Of a stretch of DNA of 5,767 nucleotides, positions 1 through 5,218 are shown piece by piece. Source of the stretch: an uncultured Alphaproteobacteria bacterium (GTDB taxonomy: Bacteria; Pseudomonadota; Alphaproteobacteria; Caulobacterales; Parvularculaceae). The stretch covers positions 1 through 5,767 of the forward strand of contig CALKYG010000445.1 of NCBI GenBank assembly GCA_938003575.1. The letters run 5' to 3'. Numbering within the stretch: position 1 is the stretch's first letter; each line of letters starts with the position of its first letter. The position numbers were made by a program, and so were the translations under genes. A model generated the notes under the pieces. It did not search any database. It was not told where the DNA came from and saw only the letters and a list, made by a program, of their open reading frames with translations.

Positions 1-102
1 TGGAAAACAGAGCCAAAGGTCAGCCTGATCCGACCCGAGCGCGAGAATGGGACGAAGTGGGACCGCTCACTCCCGATGCGCGAGTCTTCCCGATACGGAT
101 GA
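1..102 (+). CDS. possible C-terminal end of a rightward gene cut by the window edge
   Basis: Reading frame 1 is open from the first base through 33 codons and stops at a TGA at 100-102. The last residues read NGTKWDRSLPMRESSRYG, a polar, basic tail. About three quarters of the codons end in G or C, in keeping with a coding frame in this genome. The frame ends just before the first minus-strand gene stops at 135, so the two would be convergent. I do not recognise the family. With only 33 codons this could be chance; another plus frame is also open here but it continues as antisense through the 263-aa gene, so it is less convincing. Confidence 0.35.
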   Translation, partial: WKTEPKVSLIRPERENGTKWDRSLPMRESSRYG

Positions 103-121
103 TGCGGGCGAATCCGCATCA
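100..121. terminator. hairpin in the convergent spacer, possible bidirectional terminator
   Basis: GATGCGG at 101-107 pairs with CCGCATC at 114-120, and T100 can pair with A121, giving an 8-bp stem with a 6-base loop (GCGAAT). It begins 14 bases beyond the stop codon of the minus-strand operon and overlaps the stop of the possible rightward gene. There is no run of T on either side, so intrinsic termination would be weak. It may instead be a transcript-end stabiliser or chance. Confidence 0.35.
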
Positions 122-134
122 ATCGCCGGCGAAA

Positions 135-926
135 TCACACACGGCGGTATGCGTCGGCGTCCGCCCGAAAATGCAACAGATCGCCGACGCGAACGATTTC
201 GCCCTCCGCGGCCACCGCATCGCCGACGATCGGCAATATTTCCTCGCCGAGCGGGCCGCCGGCGGCATTTGTCATCAGCAAAACGCTCTCGCGTCCCTTG
301 CCGTCGCGCACCCAGAAAGACGGCGGTATGCCGCCGCGAATACAAAGGCTCGCGCAGGCCTTGTGCGTCTTGCCGCGCGAAGGCCGCATCACGCCGAAGA
401 AACACTTCGAATCCATGATCTGCCCGGAAAGCGCGTACCGGCCGAGCCGCTCTGCCGGCGGATCAAAAATAACACGCGGCATGTCAATGAGCGCCGGCTC
501 AAGCCATCTGCCGACAGACAGGGGAACCTCGAGCATCCGGCGCTCCTTGCGCTCGATGAGAACACCCTTGGCCCTGACCGGAGAGCCGGAAACTTCAGCG
601 AGCTTGAGGCCGCTCGTGCACTTTCCTTCCGCGACGACAAGAACGGTGCGCATGCCGAAAGGCGAAGCCTGATCGACAACGCGGATCAGGGGATAGGGTT
701 TCTGGAAGAGCGCGCCTTCGATCGTGTGCGTCGCGCCGGTCTCCCATTTCCCGGGGCCGGGATCGGCGAGATTTTCAGCGATGAGCCAACCGATCCCCGT
801 CGTCGCGCCCAAAAGCAAAGGCGCGGCGCCGAGAAGAAACCGGCGATCGACGGCCGGCGTTCCGGCCCATCCGATGAAGAGCTCGTCATCGCGTTCTGCC
901 GGAATGACGCCCTTGTTGAGGCTCAT
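135..926 (-). CDS. conserved-type hypothetical membrane-anchored protein with Cys/His motif, 263 aa
   Basis: Last gene of the four-gene block; function not known to me. Residues 1-27 are polar. R28-R29 then precede a hydrophobic stretch (about 31-50), which suggests an N-in signal anchor; the context DRRFLLG loosely resembles a twin-arginine (Tat) motif. The rest (51-263) is soluble and would lie in the periplasm. The striking part is at 168-202: GQIMDSKC (C175), H188, then C191 and C195 followed by IRGGIPP. This gives C-x15-C-x3-C with a nearby His, a plausible metal, haem or redox site; C103 is a fourth cysteine. I recall similar DSKC...GGIPP segments in uncharacterised proteins but can assign no reaction. 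The ATG overlaps the stop of the Rieske gene (ATGA), with a good ribosome site GGAGG at 934-938, 7 bases upstream. A role as redox partner of that protein is inferred from position only. Confidence 0.85.
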   Translation of the reverse strand: MSLNKGVIPAERDDELFIGWAGTPAVDRRFLLGAAPLLLGATTGIGWLIAENLADPGPGKWETGATHTIEGALFQKPYPLIRVVDQASPFGMRTVLVVAEGKCTSGLKLAEVSGSPVRAKGVLIERKERRMLEVPLSVGRWLEPALIDMPRVIFDPPAERLGRYALSGQIMDSKCFFGVMRPSRGKTHKACASLCIRGGIPPSFWVRDGKGRESVLLMTNAAGGPLGEEILPIVGDAVAAEGEIVRVGDLLHFRADADAYRRV

Positions 927-1987
927 GAAATCGCCTCCGGGAGCTCAATGGCGGCGCCCGCCTTGCCGGGTTCATTCTTCTTCACGCGCACGAAGACCCG
1001 GCCGAGGCTTGACAGGCGCACGTCATGAGTGGCGATGCGTTCGTCATAAGGCGGCGGCGACACGCCGTCTTGCGGTCTGTACTGCCAGCCGTGCCAGGGA
1101 CAGGTAATAAGGCCGTCCCTGATGCAGCCTTCGCCAAGCGGGCCGTTCTGGTGGCGGCAGGCGTTTTGAACGGCGTAGATATGCGCGCCGTCGCGAAACA
1201 CCGCGACCCGGTCCCCTTTCGGCAGCGGCGCGATGACGGCCCGCTTGTCGGGAATGTCGTCTGGGGCGCAGACATCAATCCAGCCCTCCGGCGCATGAAG
1301 GCCCTTCATGCCGTCGTCTCGCGACCATTCACGAAGCCCCGCGACGAGGTGAAGGCCGGCCACAAGCGCGAGCGCCGCGACGACAAGGGCGACGTAAAGC
1401 GCGGACTTTTCCGTCATCAGTGCGCCATAGGCGATATGCAGAACAAGGAGTCCGAAGGCCGCATACACAAGCATGTGGAGCAGCTTCCAGACGCTTGCCG
1501 ACAAATTCTTCAGCCAGAAATCATGGCTGGTCGCCGCCATCAGAAAAAGTATAGCGAAAGCGCAGAGGCCGAAGACCTCGAACGGAAACCCCGTCGCCGA
1601 GCCGTAAAGCGGATTGGACACAAGCAGCGATACGAATGGGTTGAGCGGGCCGCTCGAATGATACCAGAGGATCGTCAAACCGAAATGGGCGCTCGCTGCA
1701 AGGAATGTCAGCACCCCGAGGTGGCGGCGATTATAGAGAAACGGGAGAAACCGCGGGTTGAGGCGGGCAAGCGGTCCTATGGTCAGAGTGATCGTCAGCA
1801 TCAGGAACGCGGCGCAGCCGAGGGCGCGAATAAGGAGTATGACGGCGTCAGCCTGATGCCCCTCGGGAGCGGCTGCGAGACCGACGCTGACAAAGACGCC
1901 GACGAAAGCGGCGAGCGCGACGACGATGTAAAGATCATACACAATCTTTGCGCCGTTCCACTGAACTGCGACGTGCTTGACGCTCAT
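923..1987 (-). CDS. ferric reductase-like haem b membrane protein fused to a Rieske [2Fe-2S] domain, 354 aa
   Basis: Predicted inner-membrane electron-transfer protein. About six hydrophobic helices (roughly 16-39, 48-71, 90-109, 135-154, 165-189, 196-218) match the ferric reductase-like/MsrQ (YedZ) type. H101, H171 and H184 lie inside helices and are likely haem b ligands; the 13-residue gap between the last two is what I recall for MsrQ. The C-terminal part (about 235-336) is a Rieske domain with C277-R-H279 and C296-PW-H299, the ferredoxin/dioxygenase type of site without the disulfide cysteines of bc1 Rieske proteins. With six helices both ends should face the cytoplasm, so electrons could enter at the Rieske centre and cross the membrane by haem. 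No FAD/NAD domain is present, unlike true ferric reductases. The ATG at 1987 is preferred over an upstream GTG at 2101, because it follows the previous gene's stop as TAATG and the 38 extra residues would be very basic and overlap two genes. Donor and acceptor are unknown. Confidence 0.92.
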   Translation of the reverse strand: MSVKHVAVQWNGAKIVYDLYIVVALAAFVGVFVSVGLAAAPEGHQADAVILLIRALGCAAFLMLTITLTIGPLARLNPRFLPFLYNRRHLGVLTFLAASAHFGLTILWYHSSGPLNPFVSLLVSNPLYGSATGFPFEVFGLCAFAILFLMAATSHDFWLKNLSASVWKLLHMLVYAAFGLLVLHIAYGALMTEKSALYVALVVAALALVAGLHLVAGLREWSRDDGMKGLHAPEGWIDVCAPDDIPDKRAVIAPLPKGDRVAVFRDGAHIYAVQNACRHQNGPLGEGCIRDGLITCPWHGWQYRPQDGVSPPPYDERIATHDVRLSSLGRVFVRVKKNEPGKAGAAIELPEAIS

Positions 1988-2136
1988 TATTCCGTCCCGC
2001 TCTCGACAATCCTGTCGTCGAGGTCGACGACCGTTTCGGGTGGAATATTCGTCAACGCGAAAAACACGCCGAATGCGACCGCCGGAGCGATCGCTGTCCA
2101 CATCAGGAGATGCAGTCGCCTTTGCGGCCGTCTCAT
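1987..2136 (-). CDS. small single-helix membrane protein, 49 aa
   Basis: A short protein starting MRRPQRRLH, with one hydrophobic helix (about 9-29) and an acidic tail (PPETVVDLDDRIVESG). The five arginines before the helix predict N-in topology, so the tail would face the periplasm. The gene starts at an ATG inside the end of the 74-aa gene (ATGA overlap) and ends at TAATG, sharing one base with the start of the Rieske-fusion gene. A near-ideal ribosome site precedes this ATG, which decides the start over in-frame positions further upstream (to 2226). The size, single helix and tight coupling suggest an accessory or assembly subunit of the haem b/Rieske protein. This is inference; I do not recognise the family. 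Confidence 0.75.
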   Translation of the reverse strand: MRRPQRRLHLLMWTAIAPAVAFGVFFALTNIPPETVVDLDDRIVESGTE

Positions 2137-2357
2137 CGCCCTTTCCTCCTGCGCGGCGCGGCCAGTTTCAGAAAGAGAACAGGCCAGAGCGCAGCAGCGC
2201 CCGGCGCAAGCAACAGGCGGAACCAAATACTGGAGCCCTTTGCGGCGCTATCGATCCGATCGACGGCGCGCGACACAAAGTAAACTGAGAATATCGCTCC
2301 GGCGCCGAGATAGGCGCCGACGCCAAGCCAAATCGCCTGCGCCGTTTCTATGGTCAT
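2133..2357 (-). CDS. small two-helix membrane protein, 74 aa
   Basis: First gene of the four-gene block. Two hydrophobic segments are visible (about 8-30 and 44-65), joined by a short polar loop (SRAVDRIDSAAKGSS), and the protein ends in a basic tail (PRRRKGR). With two helices and a basic C-terminus both ends probably face the cytoplasm. The ATG at 2357 is chosen because AGGGG lies 5 bases upstream; the longer frame begins with a TTG at 2384 with no ribosome site. The stop overlaps the start of the 49-aa gene by 4 bases. The family is not recognised. Position suggests a structural or assembly partner of the downstream haem b/Rieske protein. Confidence 0.72.
   Translation of the reverse strand: MTIETAQAIWLGVGAYLGAGAIFSVYFVSRAVDRIDSAAKGSSIWFRLLLAPGAAALWPVLFLKLAAPRRRKGR
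2145..2150 (-). promoter_or_regulatory. strong ribosome binding site that fixes the 49-aa gene start
   Basis: On the minus strand AGGAGG lies 8 bases before the ATG at 2136. It sits inside the coding end of the 74-aa gene, so both the site and the ATGA overlap support a real small gene here rather than a chance ORF. Confidence 0.75.
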
Positions 2358-2442
2358 GCGCGCCCCTGCCCCGGCCGTTCTCAACGCCGTGGATTTTGTC
2401 CGAACTTCTTTGCCGCGAAAAGGTGACGCCGGAAAATGTGAT

Positions 2443-2460
2443 CGGACGGGGGTCAGTCCG
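2443..2460 (-). terminator. weak hairpin at the acetyltransferase stop codon
   Basis: CGGAC and GTCCG (plus-strand 2443-2447 and 2456-2460) form a 5-bp stem whose 8-base loop contains the TGA stop. The minus strand continues ATCACATTTT, a poor T-tract. It may attenuate transcription between the acetyltransferase and the cytochrome block, but it is too short for a firm terminator call. The remaining spacer (2358-2442) shows no convincing promoter; the best -10-like hexamer is CAAAAT on the minus strand around 2393-2398, with a poor -35. Confidence 0.25.
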
Positions 2461-2977
2461 ACGGCGCACGGTGAAAGATCGCAACTTCAAATCCCTTATA
2501 GGGAACGAGCGCCTTTTGCCTGAACCCCATGGCGGCGGCGACGCTGACCGATGCGCTGTTCGCCGGATCAATGATGCAGCAAAAAACTGTCTGCGGGAAT
2601 TTCACTTCCGCCCATCTGATTGCGGCGGCGGCCGCTTCTTTCGCATACCCTTTGCCCTGCGCCGCGGGAGCGAGGATCCACCCGAATTCCGGCATGCCTT
2701 CAAGCGAAGGGGAAATGTCACGCCTGAAATCGGCAAGCCCGATTTCTCCAATTACCGAACCGCTCGACTTTTCTTCGACGATCCAGAATCCATAGCCGGT
2801 AAGGCCCCAAAGGCCCTCCATCCGGGTGAATTTCACCCACGCGTCTTCAGTCTTGAGGGGACCGCCCGTCGTAAAACGCGCGACTTCGGGCGACGCCCAC
2901 ATCGCCGCATAAGCCGGGAAGTCCTCAATTCTGCGCCCCCGAAGAATGAGGCGCGGCGTTTCGACGATCGGCGTCAT
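2453..2977 (-). CDS. GNAT-family N-acetyltransferase (RimJ/RimL-like), 174 aa
   Basis: Predicted cytoplasmic enzyme that transfers an acetyl group from acetyl-CoA to an amine; the acceptor cannot be told from sequence. The N-terminus ETPRLILRGRRIEDF is the usual opening of the RimJ/RimL-like (Acetyltransf_3) group. The acetyl-CoA loop is seen at 107-112 as QGKGYA, after the beta strand EFGWILAP, and the second motif at 138-152 (PANSASVSVAAAMGF) matches the usual N-x-x-S...GF segment. Length is normal for the family. The ATG overlaps the stop of the DUF885 gene by 4 bases (ATGA) and has only a poor ribosome site, so translation is probably coupled to that gene. A functional link with the peptidase-like protein is possible but not shown. 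Confidence 0.9.
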   Translation of the reverse strand: MTPIVETPRLILRGRRIEDFPAYAAMWASPEVARFTTGGPLKTEDAWVKFTRMEGLWGLTGYGFWIVEEKSSGSVIGEIGLADFRRDISPSLEGMPEFGWILAPAAQGKGYAKEAAAAAIRWAEVKFPQTVFCCIIDPANSASVSVAAAMGFRQKALVPYKGFEVAIFHRAPSD

Positions 2978-4722
2978 TCGGCCTGTTTCCGCGCGATATA
3001 CGCATCGACCTCCTCACCGAGAATCACGAGCGGCAGGCCGCCCTTGTCAAGAACGACGTCATGAAACTCGCGAATGTCGAATTTCGAGCCGAGCGCCTTT
3101 TCCGCCTTGCGGCGCAGTTCAAGGATTGTCAGCTCGCCCATCTTGTAAGCGAGCGCTTGCCCCGGCCAGGCGATATAGCGATCAACCTCGACCTGTACGT
3201 TCTTGAGCGACAACGCCGTATTGCCCGCGAGATAATCAAGCGCTTGCCGGCGGGTCCAGCCCTTCGAATGAATGCCGGTGTCGATGACCAGCCTGCAGGC
3301 GCGCCACATCTCCATCGAGAGGCGCCCGAACTCTTCATAGGGAGTTTGATAAAGGCCCATTTCGATGCCGAGTTTCTCAGAATAAAGGCCCCAACCCTCG
3401 CCGAAAGCGTGCGGATAGAACTGTTTGCGAAATTCGGGCGCGCCTTCAACTTCGTACGAAAGCGCGTTCTGGAGATGGTGGCCGGGCACGGCTTCATGCA
3501 ACGTCAGCGCCGGCAATTCATAAAGCGGACGCTTGTCGAGAGCATAGGTATTGACCCAATAGCGGCCGCCTCGCGATGCGCCCGGCGGCGCCGGCACATA
3601 TCGCGCGCTCGTATAATTCGGGGCGATTTCTTCCGGCACCGCCTCGACCGAATAGGGCTGTCGCGGAAGCTTGCCGAAGAAGCCGGGGAGCTTGCCGTCC
3701 ACCGTCTTAGAGAGATAGGCGGCGCGCTGAAGGAGCTCTTCGGGGGTCGCAGCGTAAAACTGCGGGTCCGTACGCAGGAAATTGAGAAACGCCGCAAAGT
3801 CGCCCTTGAAACCGGTCTTCCTTATGACGGCGTCCATCTCCTTGCGGATGCGGGCGACCTCCTTCAGGCCGAGATTGTGGATGCTGTCGGCGCTCAGGTC
3901 GTCGCGCGTCGTGTAATAGCGCACGAGCGCCTCATAATAGGCGGCGCCGTTCGGAAGGTTCGCGGCGCCGATCCTGTCAGCCGCGTTCGGCGCATATTCG
4001 TCGCGCATGAACTCATAGGTGCGACGAAACGCCGGAATGACTTTCTCCGTCATGACGGAGGCGCCTTCCGCTCGAAGAGCCGTCGCGCGCTTTTTCGAAA
4101 TCGAGGCCGGCATCGACTTGAAGGGCGAATAGAGCGGATGATCCTCCACCGCCGGCGACGCCTGCGCCTCGAACGAGGGAAGTATGCCGTCGAGAATTTC
4201 CTTGGGCTGAGTGAATCCGTCTCTCAGCCCTTGCCGCATGTTCTCGACATTCTGGTCGAGATAGGCCGGGAGCTTTTCAAGCCGCGAGAGATAGGCCCGG
4301 TAATCGGCTTCGTTCCGGAACGGCGTCGCATCGACCACGAAGCTGAACTCGTTCTGGAATCCGCTGTCGGAAAGAAACGGAATTCGCCAACCGTCGAATT
4401 CGCCGAGATCGATCGCATTCTTGAGAATGAACCGCAGCAATGAGGCGTTCAGCTTATCGTCATCGCTCGCCGTCGAAAGATCGGCGGCGTCAAGCCGGGC
4501 AAGGAACGCACGCGCTTCTTCCTGGCGGCGAGCGTGATCGGCGGGCGCGACCGACGGAAGGCGATCATTGTATCGCTCGACGCCGACATAGGTCGCTGAC
4601 AGAGGGTTTTCCTCAAGCTCGTTCGCCCAGTAATCCGCAAAGAGCCGGTCGAGCTCTTCGCTCGCAAGCGCCTGGGAAAGCAAAAGGGCGGCGGCGCTCG
4701 CAGCGGCGAATATTCTCTTCAA
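2974..4722 (-). CDS. secreted DUF885-family putative zinc metallopeptidase, 582 aa
   Basis: Exported protein of the DUF885 family, likely a zinc-dependent peptidase by motif, with unknown substrate. Residues 1-20 (MKR, a hydrophobic core, then ALA) form a signal peptide with probable cleavage before S21. There is no lipobox cysteine, so it should be free in the periplasm or outside. The signature is H409-E-A-V-P-G-H-H416, in which HE is followed by His after four residues rather than two as in HExxH enzymes. FGEGWGLYSEKLG (440-452) supplies E442 and E449 as candidate third ligands, and DTGIHSKGW (481-489) and WPGQALAYKMG (519-529) are also typical of the family. Length is normal for the family and the frame is intact. 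The start codon is TTG, accepted because GGGAGGAA lies just upstream and because it gives a clean signal peptide. The gene is divergent from the YHS gene and coupled to the acetyltransferase. Confidence 0.93.
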   Translation of the reverse strand: MKRIFAAASAAALLLSQALASEELDRLFADYWANELEENPLSATYVGVERYNDRLPSVAPADHARRQEEARAFLARLDAADLSTASDDDKLNASLLRFILKNAIDLGEFDGWRIPFLSDSGFQNEFSFVVDATPFRNEADYRAYLSRLEKLPAYLDQNVENMRQGLRDGFTQPKEILDGILPSFEAQASPAVEDHPLYSPFKSMPASISKKRATALRAEGASVMTEKVIPAFRRTYEFMRDEYAPNAADRIGAANLPNGAAYYEALVRYYTTRDDLSADSIHNLGLKEVARIRKEMDAVIRKTGFKGDFAAFLNFLRTDPQFYAATPEELLQRAAYLSKTVDGKLPGFFGKLPRQPYSVEAVPEEIAPNYTSARYVPAPPGASRGGRYWVNTYALDKRPLYELPALTLHEAVPGHHLQNALSYEVEGAPEFRKQFYPHAFGEGWGLYSEKLGIEMGLYQTPYEEFGRLSMEMWRACRLVIDTGIHSKGWTRRQALDYLAGNTALSLKNVQVEVDRYIAWPGQALAYKMGELTILELRRKAEKALGSKFDIREFHDVVLDKGGLPLVILGEEVDAYIARKQAE

Positions 4723-4724
4723 GG

Positions 4725-4733
4725 CTTCCTCCC
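4725..4733 (-). promoter_or_regulatory. ribosome binding site supporting the TTG start of the DUF885 gene
   Basis: The minus strand reads GGGAGGAAG here; GGAGG ends 5 bases before the TTG at 4722-4720. No in-frame ATG lies near enough to preserve the signal peptide, so this site decides the start. Confidence 0.7.
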
Positions 4734-4802
4734 GGTCGCAAAGGCGGGCGGACCATAGGCGGAACCGCCGATCGACGCCAAGACTCGCGGGTGATTCAAA
4801 TT

Positions 4803-4845
4803 GGAAGGACGCGCGCCATCTCCCCCGAGCGGCGCACGTCCTTCC
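4803..4845. repeat. long imperfect hairpin (9 + 5 bp stem)
   Basis: GGAAGGACG at 4803-4811 pairs with CGTCCTTCC at 4837-4845. After a single C/A mismatch, GCGCC at 4813-4817 pairs with GGCGC at 4831-4835, leaving a 13-base loop. This is 14 pairs in 43 bases. There is no T-run beside it on either strand, so it does not look like an intrinsic terminator. It could be a repetitive extragenic palindrome, part of a structured RNA or a leader element of the DUF885 transcript. Confidence 0.7.
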
Positions 4846-4846
4846 G

Positions 4847-4859
4847 GCTCCGGCGGAGC
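4847..4859. repeat. short GC-rich hairpin
   Basis: GCTCC (4847-4851) and GGAGC (4855-4859) pair around a 3-base loop, directly next to the longer hairpin. It competes with the outer stem CGGCGG (4851-4856)/CCGCCG (4883-4888) of the following element, so the two folds would be alternatives. Confidence 0.45.
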
Positions 4860-4888
4860 GGGTTTAGTTGGGCGACTAACCGCCGCCG
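4851..4888. repeat. nested inverted repeat with operator-like core
   Basis: The outer arms CGGCGG (4851-4856) and CCGCCG (4883-4888) enclose inner arms GGTT-T-AGT (4861-4868) and ACTAACC (4875-4881), which pair with one bulged T around TGGGCG. The AT-richer core TTAGTTGGGCGACTAA (4864-4879) is a near-dyad and stands out in this GC-rich spacer, so it could be a binding site for a dimeric regulator of the DUF885 gene about 150 bases away. I cannot name the regulator. Confidence 0.45.
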
Positions 4889-4894
4889 GGGCCA

Positions 4895-4995
4895 AGCGCT
4901 GGCGTGGGCCGCCCAAGGAGGGCGCCGGTCTTTCGGCCTGCGCAGGGCTGAGGTGCGCGGACCAACCGGAGGGGTGGCGCAGATGCGCCAGCGCT
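4895..4995. repeat. perfect 10-bp inverted repeat closing a ~100-base domain
   Basis: AGCGCTGGCG at 4895-4904 is the exact reverse complement of CGCCAGCGCT at 4986-4995. Inside it are smaller hairpins: CGCCC/GGGCG around AAGGA (4910-4924) and GGTC-TTTC-GGCC (4927-4938). This arrangement is what a compact structured RNA might show, but it matches no RNA family I know, and in GC-rich DNA some of the pairing is expected by chance. Confidence 0.45.
4975..4990. repeat. perfect 7-bp palindrome with 2-base centre
   Basis: TGGCGCA (4975-4981) and TGCGCCA (4984-4990) flank GA. As DNA this is a near-continuous dyad that could bind a dimeric protein; as RNA it would need a larger loop. It shares bases with the right arm of the 10-bp repeat, so the two folds exclude each other. 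Confidence 0.45.
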
Positions 4996-5078
4996 CAATC
5001 TCCGTCGTGTTTTTGAGCGGGAGGCAACTTCAGCCCGCCTCGCGCCTTGCAACTATCACCGGGCGAAAGCCGCCCTCC

Positions 5079-5094
5079 TGTGATCAACATCACA
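5079..5094. promoter_or_regulatory. CRP/FNR-superfamily binding site (TGTGA-N6-TCACA)
   Basis: TGTGATCAACATCACA is a perfect dyad apart from its 4-base centre and fits the classic CRP consensus TGTGA-N6-TCACA with no mismatch. Its centre is about 132 bases before the YHS start codon and about 364 before the DUF885 start codon. If the YHS transcript starts near 5183 (see promoter candidate) the site would lie near -96, a distance compatible with activation from upstream. Which alphaproteobacterial CRP-like protein binds, and which gene it controls, is not shown by the sequence. Confidence 0.6.
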
Positions 5095-5095
5095 C

Positions 5096-5124
5096 AAAAA
5101 CCCCAAAGGGGGCGGCTGCCGCCC
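5096..5124 (-). terminator. terminator-like hairpin facing left
   Basis: GGGCGGC (5110-5116) and GCCGCCC (5118-5124) form a perfect GC-rich palindrome around T5117. On the minus strand it is followed by CCTTTGGGG and then TTTTT (5096-5100). That is the shape of an intrinsic terminator for leftward transcription, but no minus-strand gene lies to its right in this window. CCCC (5101-5104) can pair instead with GGGG (5108-5111). It may block antisense transcription coming from the YHS side. Confidence 0.4.
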
Positions 5125-5149
5125 TCTCCTCAAATTGATCAGGATTGTT

Positions 5150-5176
5150 TTGCCAGACAGGGAGCGCCGCAATAAT
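5150..5176 (+). promoter_or_regulatory. weak promoter candidate for the YHS gene
   Basis: TTGCCA (5150-5155) resembles a -35 box (5 of 6) and AATAAT (5171-5176) a -10 box (5 of 6). The spacer is 15 bases, shorter than the usual 16-18, so either a helper protein is needed or the match is chance. It would give a leader of about 36 bases before the ATG. Confidence 0.3.
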
Positions 5177-5218
5177 CGCGGGAACGCCCCGCTGAAGATT
5201 CGACAAAGGACTGAATTG

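Larger units (their letters stand above)
4723..5218. other. divergent spacer of 496 bases, no convincing gene, rich in inverted repeats
   Basis: The spacer separates the divergent DUF885 and YHS genes. Open frames on both strands (for example 4801-5016 plus, 4719-4916 minus) give low-complexity Gly/Pro/Arg/Ala-rich products without a ribosome site, and are judged spurious. The left half (4803-4995) is packed with GC-rich inverted repeats listed separately; the right half carries a CRP-type palindrome, a minus-facing hairpin and a weak promoter candidate for the YHS gene. I saw no match to a riboswitch or housekeeping RNA that I know. Confidence 0.7.

Noticed and set aside
57..1028. 323-codon plus-strand ORF
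   Set aside because: It is antisense to the 263-aa gene, which has a good ribosome site, membrane anchor and Cys motif. The plus product shows no domain.
1988..2101. GTG-started 38-residue N-terminal extension of the Rieske fusion
   Set aside because: It would be highly basic, overlap the whole 49-aa gene in another frame and ignore the TAATG junction; the inner ATG at 1987 fits the membrane topology.
1025..3064. 679-codon plus-strand ORF
   Set aside because: It is antisense to the Rieske fusion, small membrane protein and GNAT genes, all of which have recognisable motifs or ribosome sites. Its product is Arg-rich, low in hydrophobic helices and matches no family; long antisense frames are usual in GC-rich DNA.
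3061..4443. 460-codon plus-strand ORF
   Set aside because: It is the antisense shadow of the DUF885 gene, which carries a signal peptide and family motifs. The plus-strand product is Arg-rich and featureless.
4895..4995. Structured RNA of a known class (SRP RNA, cobalamin or SAM-type riboswitch)
   Set aside because: The closing stem is suggestive, but I found none of the conserved core sequences of these RNAs as I remember them.
4801..5016. 71-codon plus-strand ORF with TTG start in the spacer
   Set aside because: The product is low-complexity Gly/Pro/Ser/Arg, lies across strong inverted repeats and lacks a ribosome site; the opposite strand gives a similar GRAP/GARPS string because the DNA is palindromic.
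5135..5158. FNR/FixK-type site starting at TTGATC
   Set aside because: Only the left half-site TTGAT is present; the right half ATTGT departs from ATCAA, so it is not a credible dyad.
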